DNA of 64,000 nucleotides from the NCBI GenBank assembly GCA_963966185.1, contig CAWZYM010000216.1:781001-845000 (forward strand), written 5' to 3'. Position numbers and translations under genes: made by a program. The notes below the pieces were generated by a model. It was given only the letters and a program-made list of their open reading frames with translations. It was not told the DNA's origin and did not search any database. Below are positions 23,316 to 34,655 of this stretch, in pieces (the first letter of the stretch is position 1; every line of letters starts with the position of its first letter). Source of the stretch: Rhabditoides inermis. Lineage: Eukaryota > Nematoda > Chromadorea > Rhabditida > Rhabditidae.

Positions 23316-24302
23316 ATGCAGCAGGTGAGTGACTATAATATCACTTTGAAGATGAGGACGCGTTCACGCCTCCGAAGCTGCTCCCTTTCCTCATACGAGG
23401 AGGAGGAGTACGAGAAGACGGAGGATGACGTGGTTCCTTCTCTCGATGAGAACGACGACTACAAGGAGGTCGCGGAGACACCCGCAACCGATGAGAGCAG
23501 CGACGAGAACTACAAGGAGGCTGCAGAAGCTCCGTCGGACGATGACGTCATGGTCGAGGTACTTGATGTGTTGCGCGCCGCCGAGGATAATGACGATCTT
23601 TTTAGCTGTCAGGTTCCGTGTGAGGTGAACGGGTGCCGCATGTTGGTACCGACTCTGGGTGCCGCATGTTGGTACTGTTCGACACCGGCGCCAACATCAA
23701 CATGTGCCACTCATCAGTGGCGCCTATCATCGGTGTGTTTCAGATGGACTTGCCGACGACACGCCAAGCTCAAGGCGAATGTCAAAGTCAGCTTCCACGG
23801 AAGGAAGACGGTGGACGTGAAGCTCAACGGAGTGAACTACCCCACTGTGCTCATCTCCCACTACATGGCCAAGCCAAGGGACGACGCCGGATTCCAGCTC
23901 ATTTTTGGAAATGAGTTTCTCCGCAAGCTACCTCACTGATCCATGGACTACGACCACAGAAGATTCGAGATGGAGGGACGCATCGTCACTTTGATCGAGG
24001 TTCCGATTCAGAAGGTGGAGAAGGCTAAGTTGGTTGCGACGCGCACTCAGTTGATTAAGGCAGGATATGAGTCATTCATTGATTGCAGCGTGCGGACAGG
24101 ACGGGTGAAGGTGACGGAGTGGTGCACGGACGGACTTGGATTTGTCAAGCATCAGCTCACCGACGTTGTTGCCCATGGACGGAGGAGAGGTACTCATCGC
24201 CAACTGCCCAACGCGGACGCGGTCGTCTACAAGGGACAGCACACTGCCGATGTGGTGACCTGTTTCCGAGCGTGTGATGACGTCGTCCAGGTGCGGTTTT
24301 AG
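23316..24302 (+). pseudogene. retropepsin region of pol, frameshifted (copy 1)
   Basis: An acidic leader is followed by the aspartic protease. The catalytic motif, VLFDTGANINMCHSSVAP, is in a different frame from both the upstream part (ending EVNGCRMLV) and the downstream part (VKVSFHGRKTVDVKL ... GFQLIFGNEFLRKLPH). The final 'L-I-F-G-N-E-F-L' matches the usual Gypsy protease C-terminal ILGxDFL motif. The first frame change coincides with a 26-bp tandem duplication of GGGTGCCGCATGTTGGTAC (23631 and 23657). A second change of frame is near 23770. A stop at 23937 separates it from the following ORF (23943-24302), which looks like the linker to reverse transcriptase. Confidence 0.75.
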
Positions 24303-24306
24303 TACT

Positions 24307-24430
24307 GGTGAGTTTGTCTCTTCCTCCTCTCTGTCTAGTGAGCTTGCTCGCGACCCTGGCTTGTCATCGCCGCCCAACGCAAACAACTTTCTATTCTTGT
24401 CTTACGAATATCGCGGTCTTGTCTTTTCAG
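24307..24430 (+). other. predicted retroelement intron with shared motif (copy 3)
   Basis: GTGAGTTTGTCTC donor, then GTCTAGTGAGCTTGCTCGCG and GGCTTGTCATCGCCGCCC, ending TTGTCTTTTCAG. It sits between the protease region and the reverse transcriptase remnant. Confidence 0.5.
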
Positions 24431-24782
24431 AAGTGAGATTGAGATGCAGACCGTGCCGGACGAGCCACCGCTCGATATGCTGAACACTTTGCTCCAATTA
24501 TGAGTATCATCGCGGAGAAGCAGAAGGAGAAGATGGCAGATTTATTTGAGCATTTTCAGTGACGTCATGTCAACATCATCATACGATCTCGGTTCGTATG
24601 AGGCAGATTTGATTGATATCGGTCTGTTTTCCGACGCGGAAAACGAACTACATGGTTCGTTTCTTGATGAAGTTCCGATGAAACACCTCAAAGAGGTGAA
24701 CTAGCATCTTCAGATCTGATAGATGCGGGGAGGATTGTGCCTACAAGGCAAACCAAGTTTATGTACAGCCTCGTTTTGCGCG

Positions 24783-24896
24783 CAGAAGAGAGACGGCAGC
24801 TTCCGTCTCTACACCGTCTTCCGGAATCTCAACAAGATGACGACGCCGCTGCACACGGACGGAGAAGAGGCGCTGATCACAAACCGCCAACGCTGA
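24783..24896 (+). pseudogene. reverse transcriptase N-terminal remnant (copy 1)
   Basis: KRDGSFRLYTVFRNLNKMT matches the first conserved block of Gypsy reverse transcriptase (K-K-D-G-S-x-R-x-x-x-D-x-R-x-L-N-x-x-T). The frame runs into the first unit of the 86-bp array and stops at TGA (24894-24896). No YxDD block, RNase H or integrase core is present anywhere in the internal region. Confidence 0.75.
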
Positions 24897-25430
24897 CGTG
24901 ACCTGTCTCCACACTGACGATACAGCCGACGCCGCTGCACACGGACGGAGAAGAGGCGCTGATCACAAACCGCCAACGCTGACGTGGCCTGTCTCCACAC
25001 TGACGATGCAGCCGACGCCGCTGCACACGGACGGAGAAGAGGCGCTGATCACAAACCGCCAACGCTGACGTGGCCTGTCTCCACACTGACGATGCAGCCG
25101 ACGCCGCTGCACACGGACGGAGAAGAGGCGCTGATCACAAACCGCCAACGCTGACGTGGCCTGTCTCCACACTGACGATGCAGCCGACGCCGCTGCACAC
25201 GGACGGAGAAGAGGCGCTGATCACAAACCGCCAACGCTGACGTGACCTGTCTCCACACTGACGATGCAGCCGACGCCGCTGCACACGGACGGAGAAGAGG
25301 CGCTGATCACAAACCGCCAACGCTGACGTGGCCTGCCGCTCCACACTGACGATGCAGCCGACTCTGCTGCCCACGGCCGGAGAAGAGGTGCTGATAACAA
25401 ACCACCAACGCTGACGTGGCCTACTAGAGT
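24842..25430 (+). repeat. 86-bp tandem array, 7 units (copy 1)
   Basis: Units start GACGCCGCTGCACACGG at 24842, 24928, 25014, 25100, 25186 and 25272, with a diverged seventh from 25360. The unit carries GAAGAGGCGCTGATCAC and AACCGCTGACGTGGCC-type segments. The first unit is part of the reverse transcriptase remnant, so the array arose by expansion of pol sequence at a deletion junction. Confidence 0.95.
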
Positions 25431-25559
25431 GATGCGGTCAGTTGAGAAGATGGAGGTGAACGAGTTCCAGAACGACGATGGATACATCACTACTCTCGCG
25501 GTCTAGAAGAAAGGGCGAGAGACAGCCGGCAGAAGCACGGAGGAGCTACAAGACCCCTG

Positions 25560-25785
25560 CCATCAAGCCTCTGGACGTAGCGGTGGGCGATAGAATGTAT
25601 CTGATTGAGTTCTTTATTCAGCAGTCACAAGTTGACGCTGCCGTGGCAGGGACAGTATCATGTCATCGAGGTGGAACATCCCTACCTGAAGATCGTCAGT
25701 TGTACTGCTACCGACTTCGTTCCGAAGCGAGTGCACAAGGATCAGGTGAAGAAGTGTTTCAGCTGGACGGACCCATCTGGAGCAC
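25560..25785 (+). pseudogene. integrase C-terminal remnant (copy 1)
   Basis: VAVGDRMYLIEF in one frame is followed, after a frame change, by HKLTLPWQGQYHVIEVEHPY and VPKRVHKDQVKKCFSW. This resembles the SH3-like C-terminal integrase domain of Gypsy elements (GDRV ... KL-x-P-x-W-x-GPY-x-V). The catalytic DDE core is absent. Basic codons follow to 26092. Confidence 0.7.
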
Positions 25786-26245
25786 TCGCCGCGCACCTCA
25801 AGAGGACGCACCTGCGTGCTGTCAGCGCCGAACACACCGACGTTCCCTGACGCCGACCTGCACCGCCGCTACGCGACGCGGCCGACCCGAACTTGGACAA
25901 GGAGGAGGATTCGACGGAGCAGGAGTTCGTCCGCCAGCCGAACCCGAAGCGCGGACACTACAACCCGCGCACTCGCAAGAATCGCCGTCGGAGAGACGAC
26001 TTCTCTGCCATGGAGACTGTGGATTCGGAGGCGTGAGTGGGGTAGAGGGCCAATCTGACTATCCTTTCAGCACGTGCCGATGCTACGAGTAGTTTTGAGT
26101 TGTTTACTTTATGTGTATCTTACGGTTTGGTGTATAACTTTTATTGTAACTATGAGTCTAGTGCGCGCAGCCAGCTGACAGCCGCGGCGTACACTTGTGT
26201 ACGCGAAAAAGCATTTAGAGTAGTGTAGATTGCGATTTACGTGGA

Positions 26246-26270
26246 AGGCCTGTTATCGCCGCCCCAATCC
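26246..26270 (+). other. shared retroelement motif, copy 4 near the 3' end
   Basis: GGCCTGTTATCGCCGCCCC followed by AATCCACG repeats the motif of the upstream introns. The palindrome here is replaced by GTACACTTGTGTAC about 55 nt upstream. A fifth copy is inside each LTR (19635, 27004, 34373). Confidence 0.6.
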
Positions 26271-26715
26271 ACGTGAATCTCCTCCCTATTCTTCTATCAA
26301 TCAGTTGGCTCGTCGTGACACTATTTTTGGCTCACTTTCACTTCGTGGTAAGTCATTTCCAGTATTACTTAGCTTCGTTGTTCATGATGTATTTAAATAC
26401 TTTGCTCAGGTGTGCAACCACGCTCCCGACGAGATGACCGCCCGGTCTCGATTGAATCGTGGCTGTGTGCTCGTCAAACTCGAGACGAACACTAGACGAT
26501 TCTACTGCAGCACGATCAAGTTGAGCCGAGCTAGTGGCAGGACATCAGTTGGGACGCGTGAAGTGTGGTCTGTTCTTTTATATTGTTTTACTTTGTGTAG
26601 TAGTTTGTTACTCTAGTGGGTCGTAAGACACTTGTAGATTTATAATCCTTTCAGGTCTTAGTCGTGGTCGTTTTATGTATGTAGGTGGCATCGCGCGGTG
26701 TCGATGCATTTGTTT

Positions 26716-26725
26716 GGGGGGGAGG
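26716..26725 (+). promoter_or_regulatory. polypurine tract before LTR 2
   Basis: GGGGGGGAGG directly precedes the TGTCAG start of LTR 2, as expected for the plus-strand priming site. The second copy is at 34085-34094, before LTR 3. Confidence 0.75.
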
Positions 26726-27282
26726 TGTCAGCGAGGCGATACGCTATCTCGCTGATGCACTCTCACTCCCGTTGCTCGCTCGAGTGCTAATCTCTCTCTC
26801 TTCCAGTGCCGACAGCACGAGGGGCGGAGCCGACCGGCCGGACTCATCGCCGACCTACCTCTGATCTACCGCGGACGCTGATTGGCCGATAGAAGACTCG
26901 AGAGCGCGCGCCGCCGCCTATATAAACGGACAGCGCGACTGTTCCAGGCTTCAGTATGAGTGCGGCCGATCAAGCCCTCTGAGAGCATCGGTCTCACGAC
27001 CATGGCTTGTTATCGCCGCCCCAAGTCACTCATTCCCTTTTACCGCGTGGTATCATAAACGTGTTCGTGCACTTGTGTTCCTTTCATGTTATTGATATTA
27101 CGGCTGGACGTGGCGCGGTTTGATAGTCGGTGATCTCTCCTTGGTCGTTGTGTTTCTCCCTCGGTCGATCAACCTCTCGGTAGGGATTCCACTGCGAGCC
27201 TTTCGGCTCGTGTGAGTATCTAGCAGGGGGATTATGGGCCATGTCATTCTAGGCATCTCTATGACATCCAAAACCTCTCATT
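26726..27282 (+). repeat. LTR 2, shared by both internal regions
   Basis: By eye it is identical to LTR 1 over 557 bp. It serves as 3' LTR of the first unit and 5' LTR of the second, with a polypurine tract on its left and a primer-binding site on its right. Confidence 0.9.
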
Positions 27283-30195
27283 GGCAGCAGTCGAGTGGCG
27301 TTTAAATCGCGATTCGTATGGTAGTGGTAGTAGCTGTAGTAGTGGGTTATTTGTTTGTACTCTTTATCTGTTTTCAGCGTCATGAACTGGTTTCAGTATC
27401 GAGTAATCACCATATCGGACGCACCCTACTCGTGTGTTGTGCGCACACACACTTGGAGGGACGGTTGCCGATCCACCGCCGATCGATTGAGATGAACACA
27501 CCCAGGGAGACGTTTCGCCGCAGCCAGGTATAGTTTGTCTATTCTCTCTCTTGTTGTCTAGCAAGCTTGCTTGCGACCTGGCTTGTTACCGCCGCCCCAA
27601 TCCACACAAAATCTTCTCTCTCTCCGTTTTTGGAGTGAATACGCGCGGGCGCAACGGTACAAGTCGGAGGGTCGAGTCGAGTGGACAGGGATGAAGACTG
27701 AAAGGGCGCACGGAGTGAAGAAGAGATGATCGATCTCTCTGTCTCCTCCTCAGGCCGCTCGTACATGAAGGCCAAAGTACACGTGGGTGATACAGTAGAG
27801 TGTGTAGTGTGATACCGCCTCTATGTGTAGTGTGTAGTTTCACCACTCAGTGTCACTTGTTTTTGAGTATTGTTGTTATCGCGCGTTATCAGTCGCAGAT
27901 CTTATCAGTTGTAGACAGCAGCGCGCGCGTTCTATTCGTTTCGGTTCACTGATCACTTTCTCTCTCCCGCTTTCAGTGATCGCGGGCGACTGCCACTTGC
28001 CAGCCGGGCCGATCGATACGAGGGAGGGAGGCATGAGTGTGCCACTCGCCACATGCCCCGCCCACCCCAGCCCGACTGCCACTGCGCGAGATTGTGAGCC
28101 GTCTCGCCGCTGTATTTCTACGATCTGCACGTGCCGCGCAGACGTTCGACATTCTCTTTCGCCATTCTACACTGCGTTAAGGTGTGAGTGGGGTGCATTG
28201 TTGTTGTTTGTTTATTTGTTTTTCTTTTTCTTGTTGCGCGCGGCCGCGTTCATATTTTCTACTTTTGCAACAATTGCATCATGTTCTCGTTTCGGAAATC
28301 GAGAGCATCGATTGATATCAATCGATATCAACCTTTCCGAGCAATCCTTAGCTTCCAATTAGTTACTTTATATGCGCGGTACTATGCGGTTCCGCTGAGG
28401 CGATGAGGAATTAGTAGTCGCATTCTTTTTCGGTACTATTTGTTAGCTATTGGTTGGATGGGCCGCCGGGATAAGTGCGTGGTCGCGTTGAGTCAACGAG
28501 AAACCGTCTGCGGGCGGAAGGTTGCGGCGAGCCGGGCCACCACCCCCGGTTGGTGAACGTCTTTTGGTATCAATTAGCATTGAGGGTCTAGACATCAGTC
28601 GTTAATTGTTATCAATTGTTCTTTTGTATTGCCTCATGTGAGGGCATTGACCACGTCTTCACATGAGTGGGGTTTTGCTGAAATTGAGAAAATCCAGCTG
28701 GTCGGATTTTCCCTTTGGTGGATTATTCGCGCGTGTTTTCTTTTGACGTCTCGTGGATGGTTCCGCGCGGGCTCACGTGTGCCAATGCGAGGTAACCTAC
28801 CCGTGATGGCCAGAGCGCCCGTAGGGATGGGATGCATAATGATCCCTGCCCCTCCGTTAAACCAAACTAAACCCACACGAGGTCTATTCGGTTAGCATTA
28901 GAGGCCGAAGCTGCTTGTGGACTCAAGCACCAGACGCTAGCCATGAGCCCGCCTATCACGTTAAGAATAAGAATAGGTGAGAGCGCACTATAGTAGTGGT
29001 ATGTTGGACAGTAGTGGAACTATTCGGAGCTTTGTCTTTGATAGAGCGGTCGATAGTTTTGCCTGCTCCGCGATACAAAAGGGACACATGGGGACCCTAC
29101 TTGTCAGCATATGCGCTATTATGGGAAAGGATGTTGGATGGTGGATCACGGGGGACTTCGCTCGTGGAGTAGCAACGTGGTCTCACCGCCCTTCATCAGG
29201 GTTTTTCTTTTCTTCTCTTTAAATATTCTGTCTGTCTTTCTCTCTCTTTTCTGATTATTCATATTCATATTGTCGGTGTTCGCGTGTTTTCTCGAATGTT
29301 GCCCGCGTTCTTTTGTCATCATTTCGCGGCTCGCGCGCGCTTCCTTGAACTTCAACCCTTCTATTTGCAGGGGCTCTTCTCTAGAGTGGCGCGTCTCTCT
29401 CGTCAGGTAAGTTTGGAATAAGGTAAGTTGTATCTGTCTCTTGTGTCTAGTGAGCTCGCTCACGCCCTGGCTTGTTATCGCCGCTCCACGTTAACCAAAC
29501 TTCCTCCTTTCTTTCATCTTATTCACTCTTGTGATGCGCGGGATATGCGGATTTTAATGGACGAGTTGCAGTTATGCCACGAAATCTATTACTCCGAGGC
29601 GCTCGACTTTTGACGAAGGGCCGAGCACGAGCGAAAGATCTTACTTTCAGGATCGGCGCGTTGCACAACAACACTGGCGGCGCCTTCGACCAGCTCTCCA
29701 AGCGAGCTGACTGCGAGATTCGTTCTCCCCGGCGGCACCAAGAGGCAATAGCTGAAACAGGTGAACGATCATGCGCGATACGATACAGGGTCAGTACTTC
29801 AACGACGCGATTGCGGAGGTGAACGAGATCAAGATGACGGAAGACGATGTTGTGGTGATGATGCGCGAGATGCCGATGACAACTTTGGCGAGCTTCGATG
29901 GGTCGAATCCCATGAGATTTCCAATCGTGTGTACCCGTCTACCAGATGAAGGCTGCGCGGATATGAAGGACGCGGAGCTGTAACAGATGCGACAACGTGC
30001 CCGCCGCCTGAGACAAGTTCAAGCGCAGCAGCGACGATCTGTACGACAAGATGCTCAGCCACGTCTACTGCGAACGTTCTAGTCGTCGACGCGGGGCGCC
30101 AGACGGTCCGCCAAATGGCTCGCCAGCGCAATCAGCCCGCTCATCGACATGTTCGCACTCGTTAAGGTGATTCCTGCAACGGCCGAAGCCCACTC

Positions 30196-30660
30196 GTGTG
30201 GACATCAAGGTCTGCTCTGGTCGTCATCAACAACGGAGGTATTCTGGGTACTATGGCTCTCTTCCTGTTCATTTCTTGGATTTCGGCGTGCCGCGGATAT
30301 GTGACTTATGCTGCTTTCAGGTACTTCCAGCATAGGAGGAATGAGCCGCAGACGGAGTCGTCCCTGCAGACCGACATCACTGGAAAGGTCGAGGATGCGG
30401 GCACGACACCTGCCGAGTCGCCTTCGGATTCGTTCGATGGGCCGGAGTACGACGACTACGTGTTTACCGACTCTGTGATGGACAGCAGCGGACAGATGAG
30501 CGACGACATGCTTCTCTCTATTCTCTGCCCCGCCCTCTCCGATGCTGGAGTGATTCCGGACGAAGTGGAAGAGGATCCGCGTTTCAACGACAAGGAGGAC
30601 TATCTGCCATGGTCGCGGGATCCGGCCGTGTTCGAGGACTCGGTAGACGAGGACATATAG
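30196..30660 (+). CDS. retroelement ORF, hydrophobic N-terminus and acidic body (copy 2)
   Basis: Identical in translation to 22827-23291. Confidence 0.35.
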   Translation: MWTSRSALVVINNGGILGTMALFLFISWISACRGYVTYAAFRYFQHRRNEPQTESSLQTDITGKVEDAGTTPAESPSDSFDGPEYDDYVFTDSVMDSSGQMSDDMLLSILCPALSDAGVIPDEVEEDPRFNDKEDYLPWSRDPAVFEDSVDEDI

Positions 30661-30684
30661 AAGAAGGAGGACGACGAGTTCGAG

Positions 30685-31671
30685 ATGCAGCAGGTGAGTG
30701 ACTATAATATCACTTTGAAGATGAGGACGCGTTCACGCCTCCGAAGCTGCCCCCTTTCCTCATACGAGGAGGAGGAGTACGAGAAGACGGAGGATGACGT
30801 GGTTCCTTCTCTCGATGAGAACGACGACTACAAGGAGGTCGCGGAGACACCCGCAACCGATGAGAGCAGCGACGAGAACTACAAGGAGGCTGCAGAAGCT
30901 CCGTCGGACGATGACGTCATGGTCGAGGTACTTGATGTGTTGCGCGCCGCCGAGGATAATGACGATCTTTTTAGCTGTCAGGTTCCGTGTGAGGTGAACG
31001 GGTGCCGCATGTTGGTACCGACTCTGGGTGCCGCATGTTGGTACTGTTCGACACCGGCGCCAACATCAACATGTGCCACTCATCAGTGGCGCCTATCATC
31101 GGTGTGTTTCAGATGGACTTGCCGACGACACGCCAAGCTCAAGGCGAATGTCAAAGTCAGCTTCCACGGAAGGAAGACGGTGGACGTGAAGCTCAACGGA
31201 GTGAACTACCCCACTGTGCTCATCTCCCACTACATGGCCAAGCCAAGGGACGACGCCGGATTCCAGCTCATTTTTGGAAATGAGTTTCTCCGCAAGCTAC
31301 CTCACTGATCCATGGACTACGACCACAGAAGATTCGAGATGGAGGGACGCATCGTCACTTTGATCGAGGTTCCGATTCAGAAGGTGGAGAAGGCTAAGTT
31401 GGTTGCGACGCGCACTCAGTTGATTAAGGCAGGATATGAGTCATTCATTGATTGCAGCGTGCGGACAGGACGGGTGAAGGTGACGGAGTGGTGCACGGAC
31501 GGACTTGGATTTGTCAAGCATCAGCTCACCGACGTTGTTGCCCATGGACGGAGGAGAGGTACTCATCGCCAACTGCCCAACGCGGACGCGGTCGTCTACA
31601 AGGGACAGCACACTGCCGATGTGGTGACCTGTTTCCGAGCGTGTGATGACGTCGTCCAGGTGCGGTTTTAG
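30685..31671 (+). pseudogene. retropepsin region of pol, frameshifted (copy 2)
   Basis: Same 26-bp duplication (31000 and 31026) and same frame changes as copy 1. One substitution (C30751) changes Ser to Pro in the acidic leader. The catalytic FDTGA motif is at about 31046. Confidence 0.75.
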
Positions 31672-32151
31672 TACTGGTGAGTTTGTCTCTTCCTCCTCTC
31701 TGTCTAGTGAGCTTGCTCGCGACCCTGGCTTGTCATCGCCGCCCAACGCAAACAACTTTCTATTCTTGTCTTACGAATATCGCGGTCTTGTCTTTTCAGA
31801 AGTGAGATTGAGATGCAGACCGTGCCGGACGAGCCACCGCTCGATATGCTGAACACTTTGCTCCAATTATGAGTATCATCGCGGAGAAGCAGAAGGAGAA
31901 GATGGCAGATTTATTTGAGCATTTTCAGTGACGTCATGTCAACATCATCATACGATCTCGGTTCGTATGAGGCAGATTTGATTGATATCGGTCTGTTTTC
32001 CGACGCGGAAAACGAACTACATGGTTCGTTTCTTGATGAAGTTCCGATGAAACACCTCAAAGAGGTGAACTAGCATCTTCAGATCTGATAGATGCGGGGA
32101 GGATTGTGCCTACAAGGCAAACCAAGTTTATGTACAGCCTCGTTTTGCGCG

Positions 32152-32265
32152 CAGAAGAGAGACGGCAGCTTCCGTCTCTACACCGTCTTCCGGAATCTCA
32201 ACAAGATGACGACGCCGCTGCACACGGACGGAGAAGAGGCGCTGATCACAAACCGCCAACGCTGA
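32152..32265 (+). pseudogene. reverse transcriptase N-terminal remnant (copy 2)
   Basis: Same KRDGSFRLYTVFRNLNK block and the same stop inside the first 86-bp unit as copy 1. Confidence 0.75.
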
Positions 32266-32799
32266 CGTGACCTGTCTCCACACTGACGATACAGCCGACG
32301 CCGCTGCACACGGACGGAGAAGAGGCGCTGATCACAAACCGCCAACGCTGACGTGGCCTGTCTCCACACTGACGATGCAGCCGACGCCGCTGCACACGGA
32401 CGGAGAAGAGGCGCTGATCACAAACCGCCAACGCTGACGTGGCCTGTCTCCACACTGACGATGCAGCCGACGCCGCTGCAGACGGACGGAGAAGAGGCGC
32501 TGATCACAAACCGCCAACGCTGACGTGGCCTGTCTCCACACTGACGATGCAGCCGACGCCGCTGCACACGGACGGAGAAGAGGCGCTGATCACAAACCGC
32601 CAACGCTGACGTGACCTGTCTCCACACTGACGATGCAGCCGACGCCGCTGCACACGGACGGAGAAGAGGCGCTGATCACAAACCGCCAACGCTGACGTGG
32701 CCTGCCGCTCCACACTGACGATGCAGCCGACTCTGCTGCCCACGGCCGGAGAAGAGGTGCTGATAACAAACCACCAACGCTGACGTGGCCTACTAGAGT
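32211..32799 (+). repeat. 86-bp tandem array, 7 units (copy 2)
   Basis: Same unit number and boundaries as the first array. One substitution is visible (G32481 in CTGCAGACGG, against C25112). Confidence 0.95.
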
Positions 32800-32928
32800 G
32801 ATGCGGTCAGTTGAGAAGATGGAGGTGAACGAGTTCCAGAACGACGATGGATACATCACTACTCTCGCGGTCTAGAAGAAAGGGCGAGAGACAGCCGGCA
32901 GAAGCACGGAGGAGCTACAAGACCCCTG

Positions 32929-33154
32929 CCATCAAGCCTCTGGACGTAGCGGTGGGCGATAGAATGTATCTGATTGAGTTCTTTATTCAGCAGTCACAAG
33001 TTGACGCTGCCGTGGCAGGGACAGTATCATGTCATCGAGGTGGAACATCCCTACCTGAAGATCGTCAGTTGTACTGCTACCGACTTCGTTCCGAAGCGAG
33101 TGCACAAGGATCAGGTGAAGAAGTGTTTCAGCTGGACGGACCCATCTGGAGCAC
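32929..33154 (+). pseudogene. integrase C-terminal remnant (copy 2)
   Basis: Same two-frame remnant as copy 1, with VGDRMYLIEF and LPWQGQYHVIEVEHPY. Confidence 0.7.
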
Positions 33155-34094
33155 TCGCCGCGCACCTCAAGAGGACGCACCTGCGTGCTGTCAGCGCCGA
33201 ACACACCGACGTTCCCTGACGCCGACCTGCACCGCCGCTACGCGACGCGGCCGACCCGAACTTGGACAAGGAGGAGGATTCGACGGAGCAGGAGTTCGTC
33301 CGCCAGCCGAACCCGAAGCGCGGACACTACAACCCGCGCACTCGCAAGAATCGCCGTCGGAGAGACGACTTCTCTGCCATGGAGACTGTGGATTCGGAGG
33401 CGTGAGTGGGGTAGAGGGCCAATCTGACTATCCTTTCAGCACGTGCCGATGCTACGAGTAGTTTTGAGTTGTTTACTTTATGTGTATCTTACGGTTTGGT
33501 GTATAACTTTTATTGTAACTATGAGTCTAGTGCGCGCAGCCAGCTGACAGCCGCGGCGTACACTTGTGTACGCGAAAAAGCATTTAGAGTAGTGTAGATT
33601 GCGATTTACGTGGAAGGCCTGTTATCGCCGCCCCAATCCACGTGAATCTCCTCCCTATTCTTCTATCAATCAGTTGGCTCGTCGTGACACTATTTTTGGC
33701 TCACTTTCACTTCGTGGTAAGTCATTTCCAGTATTACTTAGCTTCGTTGTTCATGATGTATTTAAATACTTTGCTCAGGTGTGCAACCACGCTCCCGACG
33801 AGATGACCGCCCGGTCTCGATTGAATCGTGGCTGTGTGCTCGTCAAACTCGAGACGAACACTAGACGATTCTACTGCAGCACGATCAAGTTGAGCCGAGC
33901 TAGTGGCAGGACATCAGTTGGGACGCGTGAAGTGTGGTCTGTTCTTTTATATTGTTTTACTTTGTGTAGTAGTTTGTTACTCTAGTGGGTCGTAAGACAC
34001 TTGTAGATTTATAATCCTTTCAGGTCTTAGTCGTGGTCGTTTTATGTATGTAGGTGGCATCGCGCGGTGTCGATGCATTTGTTTGGGGGGGAGG

Positions 34095-34651
34095 TGTCAG
34101 CGAGGCGATACGCTATCTCGCTGATGCACTCTCACTCCCGTTGCTCGCTCGAGTGCTAATCTCTCTCTCTTCCAGTGCCGACAGCACGAGGGGCGGAGCC
34201 GACCGGCCGGACTCATCGCCGACCTACCTCTGATCTACCGCGGACGCTGATTGGCCGATAGAAGACTCGAGAGCGCGCGCCGCCGCCTATATAAACGGAC
34301 AGCGCGACTGTTCCAGGCTTCAGTATGAGTGCGGCCGATCAAGCCCTCTGAGAGCATCGGTCTCACGACCATGGCTTGTTATCGCCGCCCCAAGTCACTC
34401 ATTCCCTTTTACCGCGTGGTATCATAAACGTGTTCGTGCACTTGTGTTCCTTTCATGTTATTGATATTACGGCTGGACGTGGCGCGGTTTGATAGTCGGT
34501 GATCTCTCCTTGGTCGTTGTGTTTCTCCCTCGGTCGATCAACCTCTCGGTAGGGATTCCACTGCGAGCCTTTCGGCTCGTGTGAGTATCTAGCAGGGGGA
34601 TTATGGGCCATGTCATTCTAGGCATCTCTATGACATCCAAAACCTCTCATT
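34095..34651 (+). repeat. LTR 3
   Basis: Matches LTR 1 and LTR 2 and ends CCTCTCATT at 34651. AAAG follows (34652-34655), the right copy of the target duplication. Confidence 0.9.
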
Positions 34652-34655
34652 AAAG

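Larger units (their letters stand above)
27283..34094 (+). repeat. second internal region, copy of 19914-26725
   Basis: Every feature of the first internal region recurs 7369 bp later. These include the three predicted introns with the shared motif (27527, 29409 and 31676 onward), the motif at 33615, and the same frameshifts and stops. Only two substitutions were noticed by comparing translated ORFs. Confidence 0.9.
19357..34651 (+). mobile_element. tandem Ty3/Gypsy-like retroelement: LTR-internal-LTR-internal-LTR
   Basis: Three LTRs of 557 bp (19357, 26726, 34095) separate two internal regions of 6812 bp, all in direct orientation with a period of 7369 bp. The outer flanks carry AAAG at 19353-19356 and 34652-34655, consistent with one target-site duplication for the whole tandem. 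The two periods are almost identical; the differences noticed are T23382/C30751 and C25112/G32481. Pol remnants (protease, the beginning of reverse transcriptase, the end of integrase) place it with Ty3/Gypsy. The reverse transcriptase core, RNase H and the integrase core are missing, so it is non-autonomous. Confidence 0.9.

Noticed and set aside
24836..25430. CRISPR-like array
   Set aside because: Direct repeats of 86 bp without distinct spacers, inside a retroelement of a eukaryotic genome. It is an ordinary tandem repeat.
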